Shown one piece after another: positions 17,869 to 24,637 of a stretch of 49,911 nucleotides of DNA (position 1 is its first letter; each line of letters starts with the position of its first letter). Position numbers and translations under genes: made by a program. The notes under the pieces were generated by a model. The model had not been told where the DNA came from and did not search any database. It worked only from the letters and a program-made list of their open reading frames with translations. The stretch lies in assembly GCA_902362725.1 (NCBI GenBank), contig CABIXM010000026.1, positions 1 through 49,911 of the forward strand, read 5' to 3'. This DNA is from Clostridiaceae bacterium (GTDB taxonomy: Bacteria; Bacillota; Clostridia; Lachnospirales; Lachnospiraceae).

Positions 17869-18008
17869 GAATGTGCCATTGGCACATTCTCGCGCCGAGG
17901 CGCGGTTGCTTCAGCAACCATCTACCACTGCGCCGAGTGCGCATCTTTGCAAGCTCTGCTTGCTTTTATGGAATAGGGAATTCTATCGGAATTTCCTATT
18001 CCATAAAA
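17869..18008 (-). repeat. Family M element, copy 2 (full: modules A-B-C-D)
   Basis: Full-length copy. A: hairpin GAATGTGCC/GGCACATTC (17869-17889), which reads as a terminator on the minus strand with TTTCTT after it. B: outer stem GGCGC/GCGCC around a GGTAGATG box and an inner GGTTGC/GCAACC hairpin (17890-17945). C: GCAAGC/GCTTGC (17946-17963). D: 20-bp-arm hairpin (17964-17983, 17989-18008). It directly follows the helicase terminator. Confidence 0.85.
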
Positions 18009-18010
18009 AA

Positions 18011-18030
18011 GGAAGCGCCTCAGCGCTTCC
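18011..18030 (-). terminator. Terminator of the Suv3-like helicase gene
   Basis: GGAAGCGC/GCGCTTCC with a 4-base loop, then TTTTTT on the minus strand, the T run coming from module D. The helicase stop codon (18020-18022) lies in the hairpin loop. Confidence 0.85.
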
Positions 18031-19954
18031 CAAAGCAATCGTCGCACACCTGGAACGGGGAGCCCAGGGGCAGGAGCCTTCCGCAGTATTTGCAGCGTGC
18101 GATATAATTCTGTTTTCCACGGGTCAGGTAGTTCATGATCCGCATCTCGGTCTTTTCCCGCTGTTCGGCCAGCCATTCCTCATCCAGCTCCTTCTGCATA
18201 CGGTGGGAAAACTGATAATACAGGTCCAGCTGCTTGTAATAGGTCTCGTACTGGGCGATGCCGCCCTTACGATCCCGGTAGAAAGTCGGCTTCTCCAGGG
18301 ATACGTCCGCCGTGTAGCTTCTGCAGTAATCCAGCCACAGCATGACCACCCGGCGGTCCTTGATGTCGATGGGACAGGTAATCATTTTGTATACAAGGTG
18401 CTTGTTCTCGAAGCCGTCAATCTGGTTTTTGTACCGCCTGGCCTGCTCGTAGAGATACAGAGCCTCGTCGATATTCTCTTTGACAAAGGGCTCCGACGGA
18501 GTGACGGAGTACCAGATCTTCATCAGTTCGTCCAGGGGCGCGTCGATGTCCAGCAGCACCTGGGGGAAACCTAAGTTCACCTGGGTCAGTGGCTCCTCCT
18601 CGGCCTCATAGAGGCTCCGGATAAATTCCAGTTCAGTCTCGCCCAGGGCGCTCACATAGCCTTTGTCGTAGATACCAAAACGACCCGCCCGGCCTGCGAT
18701 CTGTTTGACCTCCGGAATCTTCAAAGGACGGCGGCTGACGCCGTCGAACTTATCCGTCTGCATGAAGACGATTCGGCGTACCGGCAGGTTCAGACCCATG
18801 CCGATGGCGTCCGTGGCTACGGCCACCTTTGTTTTTCCCTTATTGAACATCCGGGTCTGTCTCCGACGGATCTCCGGCGGCAGGCTGCCATAGATGACGC
18901 TGGAAGCAATTCTCGCTTCCTCCAGCCGCCCGGCTATATCCAGCACTGATTTTTTGGAAAATGCAATCAGGGCGTCACCGCTCTGTACATCCTCCGGAAA
19001 AAGGAAAGGTTTCTCCTCGCAAATCAGCTCCGTCTTCCGCTCATAGCGTTTCACCTCATAGGTATCCCGGCAGAGCTCAATCAGATGGCAGACCACCTGC
19101 TCAGCCGCAGGGCTCATGCAGATATGAATTTCCGCCGCCCGCAGTCCCAGGATGGCTTTCGTCCAGGAATGGCCACGATCCGTATCCGCCACCAGCTGTG
19201 CCTCGTCGATGACCGCCACGTCATAATTTTCATCGAAATCTGCCATTTCTATGGTAGAAGCTGTCACCAGGCTGTGTTCTTCCTCAATGCATTCCTGCCC
19301 CGTCCGCATGGTACAGGGGATGCCCGCAGCGTGCATCTGTTCATAAACCTCCAGGGCAAGCAGACGTAAAGGTCCCAGATAGCTTCCGTTTTTCGCCTTT
19401 TTCAGACGCTCCAGTGCCCGAAAGGTCTTTCCGCTGTTGGTGGGGCCGATATGCAGCACGAAATGCCGGGGCAGTTCCCGCACCTCAGCGAACTCCATCT
19501 CAGGTCTGGCCGGAACCAACTCCAGAATTTTATTTTTCACTTTATACTGGCGAAATTTCGGGTACAGAGTGAACATGGGCTCCTGGCAGATGGCACAGGG
19601 CATAGTCCGGCGCACCCAGGCCAGGAATTCGCCGTTCAAGCCTTCCTTCTGCTCGGTCAATAGCATACCCAAGTCCAGTTCCATCAGCCTCGGCAGCATT
19701 TCCTGATTCAGCGTCTCGATGAGCTCCTCTTTATTTCTGCGGTAGGCGTAGGATGCCGTATTCTTCAGCTGACGGTGCAGCTCCTCCAGGGTACGGATGT
19801 TGATCTGACCCGGGCGGGCGCTCTTTAAAGTCTTTTGAATCTTCGAGATACGTGCCTGCATGCCTGCTTCTTTTACCGGCTTTTTCGGCTTTTTGCGGCC
19901 TGCACGCTCGTATTGTTCTATATAAAACTGATTCAGTTTTTTCTTTTGAATCAT
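18020..19954 (-). CDS. Suv3-like superfamily 2 RNA helicase with C-terminal zinc ribbon
   Basis: A 644-aa SF2 helicase resembling Suv3, the RNA helicase of the mitochondrial degradosome. Motif I is HIGPTNSGKTFRALE, the Suv3 form. Motif II is VIDEAQL, followed by RGHSWTKAILGL. Motif VI region is VKQIAGRAGRFG. The N-terminal 170 residues are charged with a CAICQE pair, and the C-terminus has CKYCGRLLPLGSPFQVCDDC, four Cys that form a likely zinc ribbon not known in eukaryotic Suv3. An RNA-unwinding role in turnover or ribosome work is inferred. It follows rpsR by about 260 bases and ends inside its own terminator. Confidence 0.85.
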   Translation of the reverse strand: MIQKKKLNQFYIEQYERAGRKKPKKPVKEAGMQARISKIQKTLKSARPGQINIRTLEELHRQLKNTASYAYRRNKEELIETLNQEMLPRLMELDLGMLLTEQKEGLNGEFLAWVRRTMPCAICQEPMFTLYPKFRQYKVKNKILELVPARPEMEFAEVRELPRHFVLHIGPTNSGKTFRALERLKKAKNGSYLGPLRLLALEVYEQMHAAGIPCTMRTGQECIEEEHSLVTASTIEMADFDENYDVAVIDEAQLVADTDRGHSWTKAILGLRAAEIHICMSPAAEQVVCHLIELCRDTYEVKRYERKTELICEEKPFLFPEDVQSGDALIAFSKKSVLDIAGRLEEARIASSVIYGSLPPEIRRRQTRMFNKGKTKVAVATDAIGMGLNLPVRRIVFMQTDKFDGVSRRPLKIPEVKQIAGRAGRFGIYDKGYVSALGETELEFIRSLYEAEEEPLTQVNLGFPQVLLDIDAPLDELMKIWYSVTPSEPFVKENIDEALYLYEQARRYKNQIDGFENKHLVYKMITCPIDIKDRRVVMLWLDYCRSYTADVSLEKPTFYRDRKGGIAQYETYYKQLDLYYQFSHRMQKELDEEWLAEQREKTEMRIMNYLTRGKQNYIARCKYCGRLLPLGSPFQVCDDCFGKR

Positions 19955-20011
19955 GTGATTTCCTCTTTCATTAAAGTTCCGGACGCAGACGCGCCCTGAC
20001 TATATAAGAAA

Positions 20012-20168
20012 GAATCCTGCGAAGCAGGATTCTCCGCCTGCGGCGGGTCGCGTAAGCGACATACTACCTTACCGCCGCAGTGCGATCCCCCGGAGGGGCT
20101 TTTTGCTCTATAGGAATCATAGCTTTTACACTTTAATATAACATAGTGTTTCCTATAGAGCAACAAAA
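20012..20168 (-). repeat. Family M element, copy 5 (variant modules, same architecture)
   Basis: A' hairpin GAATCCTGC/GCAGGATTC (20012-20032). B' outer stem CTGCGGCGG/CCGCCGCAG around GGTAGTATG and inner GTCGC/GCGAC. C' CCCC/GGGG (about 20087-20099). D' 14-bp inverted repeat TTGCTCTATAGGAA/TTCCTATAGAGCAA (20103-20116, 20149-20162). The sequence differs from copy 2 in nearly every stem while the order and unpaired boxes agree. It abuts the rpsR terminator. Confidence 0.75.
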
Positions 20169-20193
20169 CCCCGCAGCCATTACGACTGCGGGG
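20169..20193 (-). terminator. Terminator of rpsF-ssb-rpsR
   Basis: CCCCGCAG/CTGCGGGG stem followed by TTTTG on the minus strand, 20 bases after the rpsR stop. Confidence 0.85.
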
Positions 20194-20212
20194 TCTGATT
20201 CCCGTAAATGAA

Positions 20213-20479
20213 TTAGTCCATTACGTACGGCATCAGGGAAATGTGACGTGCTCTCTTGATAGCTACAGTCAGAGCTCTCTGGTGCTTTGCACAGTTTCCT
20301 GTGATTCTTCTGGGAAGGATTTTTCCTCTCTCAGATACGTATCTCTTTAATTTTGCTACATCCTTGTAGTTGATCTCATTATTCTCTTTGCCGCAGAATA
20401 CGCAGACTTTCTTTCTTCTACGTCCCATGCCTCTACGTCTCATGGGAGCGTCGCCTCTATCGGATTTTGTGTAAGCCAT
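20213..20479 (-). CDS. rpsR: 30S ribosomal protein S18
   Basis: An 88-aa S18 with the motifs [15 protein letters not shown] and [31 protein letters not shown]. It keeps a CxxC plus CxxH set, so it is a zinc-binding type S18. It ends the rpsF-ssb-rpsR operon. Confidence 0.98.
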   Translation of the reverse strand: MAYTKSDRGDAPMRRRGMGRRRKKVCVFCGKENNEINYKDVAKLKRYVSERGKILPRRITGNCAKHQRALTVAIKRARHISLMPYVMD

Positions 20480-20522
20480 GGCTTTTACCTCCTGTTAATC
20501 TCTCAATTCTGTTCCACGATTG

Positions 20523-20984
20523 TTAGTTAAACGGTAATTCTTCGTCGATGCCATCCGGGATATTCATGAATCCGTCTCCCGCTGCTGCGGAAGGAGCCGG
20601 TGCAGACTGGAACGGATTGGAATTATTCTGGGGCTGGAAGCCACCTGCATGCTCGCTGGCTGCCGCCTTGCTCTCCGCGAATTCCTGCTCCTCTACGACC
20701 ACGTCTGTAGTGTAGACCTTCTGTCCGTCACGGTTCGTGTAGCTGCCGGTCTGGATACGTCCGGTAATCGCAATCTTCGTGCCCTGGCGCAGATACTTCT
20801 CAGCAAACTCAGCCTGACGTCCGAATGCCACACAGCCGATGAAATCAGCGGTTGCCTCTCCGTCCCGTCTGAATCTTCTGTCCACTGCCAGTGTATATCT
20901 TGCGAATGCGCTCGCGTTCTCTCCCTGAGAATAACGAACATCCGGGTCACGGGTTAAACGTCCCATTAAAATTACTTTATTCAT
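20523..20984 (-). CDS. ssb: Single-stranded DNA-binding protein
   Basis: A 153-aa SSB: OB fold at residues 1-105 (MNKVILMGRLTRDPDVRY start, FIGCVAFGRQAEFAEKYLRQGTKIAITGRIQTGSY), then a Gln/Asn/Pro/Ala-rich linker and an acidic tip DEELPFN. The usual tip ends in Phe; here one Asn follows it. It lies between the genes for S6 and S18, the classical arrangement. Confidence 0.97.
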   Translation of the reverse strand: MNKVILMGRLTRDPDVRYSQGENASAFARYTLAVDRRFRRDGEATADFIGCVAFGRQAEFAEKYLRQGTKIAITGRIQTGSYTNRDGQKVYTTDVVVEEQEFAESKAAASEHAGGFQPQNNSNPFQSAPAPSAAAGDGFMNIPDGIDEELPFN

Positions 20985-21023
20985 ACCAACAATCCTCCAC
21001 TTTTTCGGTTAAAAACCTTGTCT

Positions 21024-21311
21024 CTATGCGTCTTTGCGAACACACAGATAGCGGATGACATTCTCCATGATACGAACGTGCTTCTCCACCTCTGCCGGGC
21101 AGGTTGCGTCAGCGTCAAACTGAATGAAGTAGTAGTACGCTTCTCTCATGTGCTGGATATCGTAAGCAAGACGCTTCTTGCCCCAATCTTCCACCTCTGT
21201 CACTACACCGCCGTAACGAGCGATATACTCTTTCGCTTTCTCTACGGTAGCGGTTCTGACGTCATCCTCTGCCTTTGCATTCACAACTAATGCTAATTCA
21301 TACTTGTTCAT
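21024..21311 (-). CDS. rpsF: 30S ribosomal protein S6
   Basis: A 95-aa S6 starting MNKYELALVVNAK with AAGGAGGAAA just before it; an upstream in-frame ATG 16 codons earlier is rejected. It contains the family WGKKRLAYDIQHMREAYYYFIQF motif. It is the first gene of rpsF-ssb-rpsR. Confidence 0.97.
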   Translation of the reverse strand: MNKYELALVVNAKAEDDVRTATVEKAKEYIARYGGVVTEVEDWGKKRLAYDIQHMREAYYYFIQFDADATCPAEVEKHVRIMENVIRYLCVRKDA

Positions 21312-21388
21312 GCTTTTCCTCCTTTTGGTCTCTGGCTTCCTCACTGATGGGGGAAACAAGGAATTTTAATAATATATCACGAGGTAAT

Positions 21389-21417
21389 ACTATATCATAG
21401 ATTTTCCTTGAAAGCAA
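21389..21417 (-). promoter_or_regulatory. Promoter of rpsF-ssb-rpsR
   Basis: TTGCTT (21412-21417), 17 bp, TATAGT (21389-21394) on the minus strand. It leaves a leader of about 75 bases, which could hold the S6:S18 binding site known to control this operon in other bacteria, but no clear CCG-loop hairpin was identified. Confidence 0.6.
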
Positions 21418-21542
21418 GGACTTTTTCGAAGTTTTTGCGTTTTTCCAATGGATTCTTCCTTTACAAACCGGGTGGCTGCCTTTATACTCTAAGTATTGTT
21501 TTATCGCTTTGATATCTATTTTCTTTATTATAGAAATAATTT

Positions 21543-21827
21543 TTGAAACGGGAGGTTTTTATGCGAATCTGGGCCAGAGAGTTTAAGAGTAATCATATGT
21601 TAAAGGATATGGTGGTTGAGGATTTTTCGGATGAAACGCGGACGCACAAGATTTTCAATGCGCTGGATGAGATCTGTCATCAGTTTGATTTGAGTAAGCC
21701 GATTTGGCTGGAGTCGTGCATCGCGGATTTTAAACGGACGGCGAAGGTACGGTTTTATCAGGATAGCTTTATTGATCCGATTGAGTTTGATTATCTGGAG
21801 GTACAGGTGATCGAGGAGGATTATTAA
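21543..21827 (+). CDS. Conserved hypothetical protein, 94 aa
   Basis: A small soluble protein, no signal or membrane segment, rich in Phe, Asp and Glu (MRIWAREFKSNHMLKDM start, EFDYLEVQVIEEDY end). I do not recognise the family. GGGAGG precedes the ATG by 6 bases and codon use is like its neighbours, so it is real. It is a single gene on the plus strand, divergent from rpsF, and it is followed at once by a giant hairpin whose first base pairs include the stop codon. Confidence 0.75.
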   Translation: MKREVFMRIWAREFKSNHMLKDMVVEDFSDETRTHKIFNALDEICHQFDLSKPIWLESCIADFKRTAKVRFYQDSFIDPIEFDYLEVQVIEEDY

Positions 21828-22035
21828 AACGGACGTCACAGGAGAAACAGCCTCTCTGCCGTGATACGCCTGCGTTCCCTATAGCCTGCACCCGGCTTAT
21901 TCGCACCCGACCGGCAAACTCGGCCCTAAAGGGCCTCAGACAGTGCCTCCTTCGGGTGCTGCCAGGGTGCAGGCTATGGACGGGAACTCCGGCTACCATC
22001 ACGGCAGAGAGGCTGTTTCTCCTGTGGCTGTTTTT
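21826..22035 (+). terminator. Giant multi-helix hairpin terminator
   Basis: A basal stem AAAACGG/CTGTTTT (21826-21832, 22028-22034), then a perfect 29-bp stem (21837-21865 with 21998-22026). Inside it are GTTCCC/GGGAAC (21874-21879, 21982-21987), a 13-bp stem ATAGCCTGCACCC (21881-21893, 21965-21977), GCACCCGA/TCGGGTGC (21903-21910, 21952-21959) and GGCCC/GGGCC (21922-21935). TTTTT follows. About 210 bases are almost fully paired. Confidence 0.85.
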
Positions 22036-22043
22036 CTAAAATA

Positions 22044-22107
22044 ACATTATATATAATGTCAGGAACCGGGTTTGCATTGCAGGGAAAACCAGGGCAAACC
22101 CAGTTCC
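22044..22107. terminator. Palindrome and hairpin between the 94-aa gene and fic
   Basis: A 16-base perfect AT palindrome (22044-22059) and a 14-bp hairpin GGAACCGGGTTTGC (22062-22075) with GCAAACCCAGTTCC (22094-22107). The hairpin would form at the 3' end of the fic message but lacks a T run. Confidence 0.5.
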
Positions 22108-22129
22108 GTACGTCTTATTTAATCACATA

Positions 22130-22744
22130 CTATTTCTTCCAAAGTTCTTCTGTCTTAAATGTGTTATACCCCTCATAGTAATAACTGTGGTCAATCCCCT
22201 TCATAAAGACTTCCCTGCTATCCACCTCGTCAGTCAGAGCCTCTTTCAGCAGGACTTTGATTTCCACATCCTTAATGGGGCTTCTCTCCATCGCAAGAAG
22301 GTAATCTTCTTTGTCCACGCGGCTCCAATCCACAACTTGGCCGATTCCGTTTTTCAACATCTGATCCAGCCAAATGCGGGTGCTTCGGCCATTGCCTTCC
22401 CGGAACGGATGGGCAATATTCATTTCCACGTATTTTTCAATGATTTCATCATAGGTAGACTGCGGCATTTTGTCGATATTGGCCAGTGCTGCTTCCAGAT
22501 ACATTAGCGGTGCAAATCGGAAATTACCCTTCGCCAGATTTACTGTCCTTAGTTTTTCCGCGAACTCATAGATATCCTCAAACAAACACCGATGGATTTC
22601 CTGCAGCGCTACAAAGGTTCCTGCCGCCAAGGTATCCAATTTACCACTTTCAAACAGCCAGACTGCCTTTTTCTTACTGATCCGCTCCTCTTCCCGGGCA
22701 AGCTCCGCGGAATCGGTGATCCCTAATTTATTTTCAAGAGTCAT
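22130..22744 (-). CDS. fic: Class III Fic protein (AMP transferase)
   Basis: A 204-aa stand-alone Fic domain protein that moves AMP from ATP to hydroxyl side chains of target proteins. The active-site loop is HPFREGNGR, a full HxFx(D/E)GNGR motif with the catalytic His. The C-terminal segment HSYYYEGY carries the inhibitory (S/T)xxxE(G/N) motif, which places it in class III and makes it self-restrained. The sequence is recalled to be close over its full length to Neisseria NmFic, whose active form modifies DNA gyrase. GGAGG lies 6 bases before ATG. It is the second gene of an operon with the HEPN-like gene 21 bases upstream. Confidence 0.93.
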   Translation of the reverse strand: MTLENKLGITDSAELAREEERISKKKAVWLFESGKLDTLAAGTFVALQEIHRCLFEDIYEFAEKLRTVNLAKGNFRFAPLMYLEAALANIDKMPQSTYDEIIEKYVEMNIAHPFREGNGRSTRIWLDQMLKNGIGQVVDWSRVDKEDYLLAMERSPIKDVEIKVLLKEALTDEVDSREVFMKGIDHSYYYEGYNTFKTEELWKK

Positions 22745-22765
22745 GTTGTTCCTCCAAAATTTTAC

Positions 22766-23251
22766 TTACATCATACCCATAATTCCAACTATAACAAATG
22801 CCAAGAATAACATAGCAATCACCAAAATAATACCCGGGAGTACTATACCCGTCGGTTTTGTTCTCCTATGTTCCTCCATACAATGTGTATCAGTCTGCTT
22901 TTGCGATTCCACATTTCGTTTTTCTTCAACTGCATTCCGTGATTTTATGGCTTTATAGTACAGTGCGAGTGGATCTGTCTGCTCCATAATCCGCGTATAA
23001 AAACCGTCCAACCATGCCGTATCCTCAGGTACGCACATCGCTGCTTCTGTGCAAGTCGGCTCATGTACGATTTGATTTCGAATCCAGCGGTAATGTTTCA
23101 ATTGCTTCAGATCATCATTCCAGCTTTTTACGTAATACGAGCCGTCGAAAATTCTCTGCATCTCTTCTATGTATGCGGATACTTTTCTCTCATCCTTCAT
23201 AATCTCCCCGCATATCTTTTCCAGGTGCTTATATGAATCAAGAAATCCCAT
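22766..23251 (-). CDS. Tail-anchored HEPN-like protein, 161 aa
   Basis: Soluble all-helical N-terminal part (about 1-100), a charged linker, and one C-terminal membrane helix (about 136-158, GIVLPGIILVIAMLFLAFVIVGIMG) with almost no residues after it, so it is tail-anchored. The helical part contains HYRWIRNQIVHEP, where R-N-x3-H matches the Rx4-6H signature of HEPN RNases and HEPN-like domains. No clear toxin family can be named. It is the first gene before fic and shares its promoter. HEPN function is an inference from one motif. Confidence 0.6.
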   Translation of the reverse strand: MGFLDSYKHLEKICGEIMKDERKVSAYIEEMQRIFDGSYYVKSWNDDLKQLKHYRWIRNQIVHEPTCTEAAMCVPEDTAWLDGFYTRIMEQTDPLALYYKAIKSRNAVEEKRNVESQKQTDTHCMEEHRRTKPTGIVLPGIILVIAMLFLAFVIVGIMGMM

Positions 23252-23289
23252 GGGCTTTGCCTTCCAAATACTATGTTTCTGTTCTCAAC

Positions 23290-23344
23290 AACAGGGCACT
23301 ACTTTTATTATGCCGTAAAGGTATTCCAAAAACAATGCCCTGTT
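23290..23344 (-). promoter_or_regulatory. Promoter of the HEPN-like/fic pair, bracketed by an inverted repeat
   Basis: TTGTTT (23330-23335), 17 bp, CATAAT (23307-23312) on the minus strand. A perfect 9-bp inverted repeat AACAGGGCA (23290-23298) / TGCCCTGTT (23336-23344) encloses both boxes. It could be a repressor site or a remnant terminator of the aminopeptidase gene, which ends 6 bases away. Confidence 0.5.
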
Positions 23345-23349
23345 TTCTT

Positions 23350-24465
23350 CTATATCAGCTTCTCCGGGTTCAGGCACTCAAGCTCCGGTATTACGAAGCG
23401 GCCGTTTTTCCGGATCAGGCGATCGTCAAACCAGAGCTCGCCGCCTCCGAATTCTTCCCGCTGGATCAGGACCAGATCCCAGTGGATGGCGCTGACGTTG
23501 CCGTTGGGCGCTTCATCGTAGCAGTTGCCCGGAGTCAGGTGAATGGAACCCATGATTTTTTCATCAAATAAAATGTCCTTCATGGGCTTCAGGATATAGG
23601 GGTTCACGCCGATGGCGAACTCGCCCACATAGCGGGCTCCCTCGTCGGTGTCCAGGATCTCATTCAGGCGCCCGGTGTTGTTGGCGGTGGCGTTCACGAT
23701 TTTGCCGTTCCGGAACTCTAAGCGGATGTTCTCGAAGGTGGTACCCTGGCAAATGGACGGAGCGTTATAGGTGATGACGCCATTGATGGAATCGCGCACC
23801 GGCGCGGTGTAGACTTCGCCGTCCGGAATATTCATCTGGCCGTCGCAGGCGATGGCCGGAATATCCTTAATCGAAAAGGTCAGGTCCGTGCCCCTGGCGG
23901 TCAGACGCACCTTGTCCGTGCGGTTCATCAGGTCTACCAGCGGCTTCATGGCCTCACTCATCTTCGAATAATCCAGGTTGCAGACGTCAAAATAGAAGTC
24001 CTCGAAGGCTTCGGTACTGGTGCCGGAGAGCTGCGCCATGGACTCGTTTGGATAGCGCAAGACTACCCACCGGGTCTTCGGCACCCGGATATTGTGATGA
24101 ACCGGCGTCGCGTACAGGGTTTCATAAAGATGCATTTTCTCTGAAGGAACATCGGAATACTCCGACACATTGTCGCCGCCGCGCACACCGATGTAGCAGT
24201 TCATCTTCGACATTTCCGCCGCGTCGATTTCAGCCATCAGCTTCAGCTGTTCCTCTGTACAGCCCAGCAGCATTTCCCGCTGTACCTTCGGGTCTGTGTA
24301 ATGGGGAAAGGGCTGTCCGCCAACAGCATACACTTCCTTGATAATCTGCCGCGCCAGATCTTCGGTGGACGGGCCGGTGTAGTGAACGTATACTTTGTCT
24401 CCCGGTTTTACCTTACAGGAATAATTTACCAGATTTTTTGCCAATGTTCGGATTCTCTTATCCAT
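23350..24465 (-). CDS. M29 family metallo-aminopeptidase
   Basis: A 371-aa peptidase of the thermophilic aminopeptidase (AmpS/AmpT) family. The two-metal ligands can be placed by motif: Glu in GEVYTAP, Glu in GEFAIG, His in SIHLTPG, and His and Asp in AIHWD. It trims N-terminal residues of peptides in the cytosol. The start at MDKRIRTL is preferred because AGGAGG stands 9 bases before it; the ATG two codons earlier is too close. It is a single gene between the R element and the fic pair. Confidence 0.93.
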   Translation of the reverse strand: MDKRIRTLAKNLVNYSCKVKPGDKVYVHYTGPSTEDLARQIIKEVYAVGGQPFPHYTDPKVQREMLLGCTEEQLKLMAEIDAAEMSKMNCYIGVRGGDNVSEYSDVPSEKMHLYETLYATPVHHNIRVPKTRWVVLRYPNESMAQLSGTSTEAFEDFYFDVCNLDYSKMSEAMKPLVDLMNRTDKVRLTARGTDLTFSIKDIPAIACDGQMNIPDGEVYTAPVRDSINGVITYNAPSICQGTTFENIRLEFRNGKIVNATANNTGRLNEILDTDEGARYVGEFAIGVNPYILKPMKDILFDEKIMGSIHLTPGNCYDEAPNGNVSAIHWDLVLIQREEFGGGELWFDDRLIRKNGRFVIPELECLNPEKLI

Positions 24466-24515
24466 AATCATTTTCCTCCTGATATCTTACAATCTAAACG
24501 CATTCTGTTTGCAAA

Positions 24516-24544
24516 ACGGGAGCCCGCTTTCTGCGCGCTCCCGT
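24516..24544 (-). terminator. Terminator of the methyltransferase/exported-protein operon
   Basis: ACGGGAGC/GCTCCCGT stem with TTTTGC after it on the minus strand. It also occupies the third-hairpin position of the family R element that starts at the stop codon. Confidence 0.75.
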
Positions 24545-24637
24545 CTGTCTCGCTTTTACCGTCTACTCTACGCAGCGCTCCTGTATCACTTTCTTACGCC
24601 CTTGGCAACGAATGCTTTGGGCTGTACAGACTGTTAC
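24516..24637 (-). repeat. Family R element, copy 1
   Basis: Minus-strand order: H1 GCCC/GGGC with inner AGCA/TGC stem (24598-24622), a 20-base spacer with the AAGAAAGTGATACAGGAG box, weak H2 CGCT/AGCG (24551-24577), and H3, the terminator hairpin (24516-24544). It starts at the stop codon of the 849-aa gene. The H1 part is about 80% identical to copy 3. Confidence 0.75.

Noticed and set aside
17869..18008. Family M as CRISPR or as insertion-sequence ends
   Set aside because: There are no tandem repeats with unique spacers, no cas genes, no transposase and no visible target duplications; copies are single and dispersed.
22130..22744. Classical Doc/Phd-type toxin
   Set aside because: The protein carries its own inhibitory motif at the C-terminus and is full Fic length, so it fits class III Fic and not Doc.
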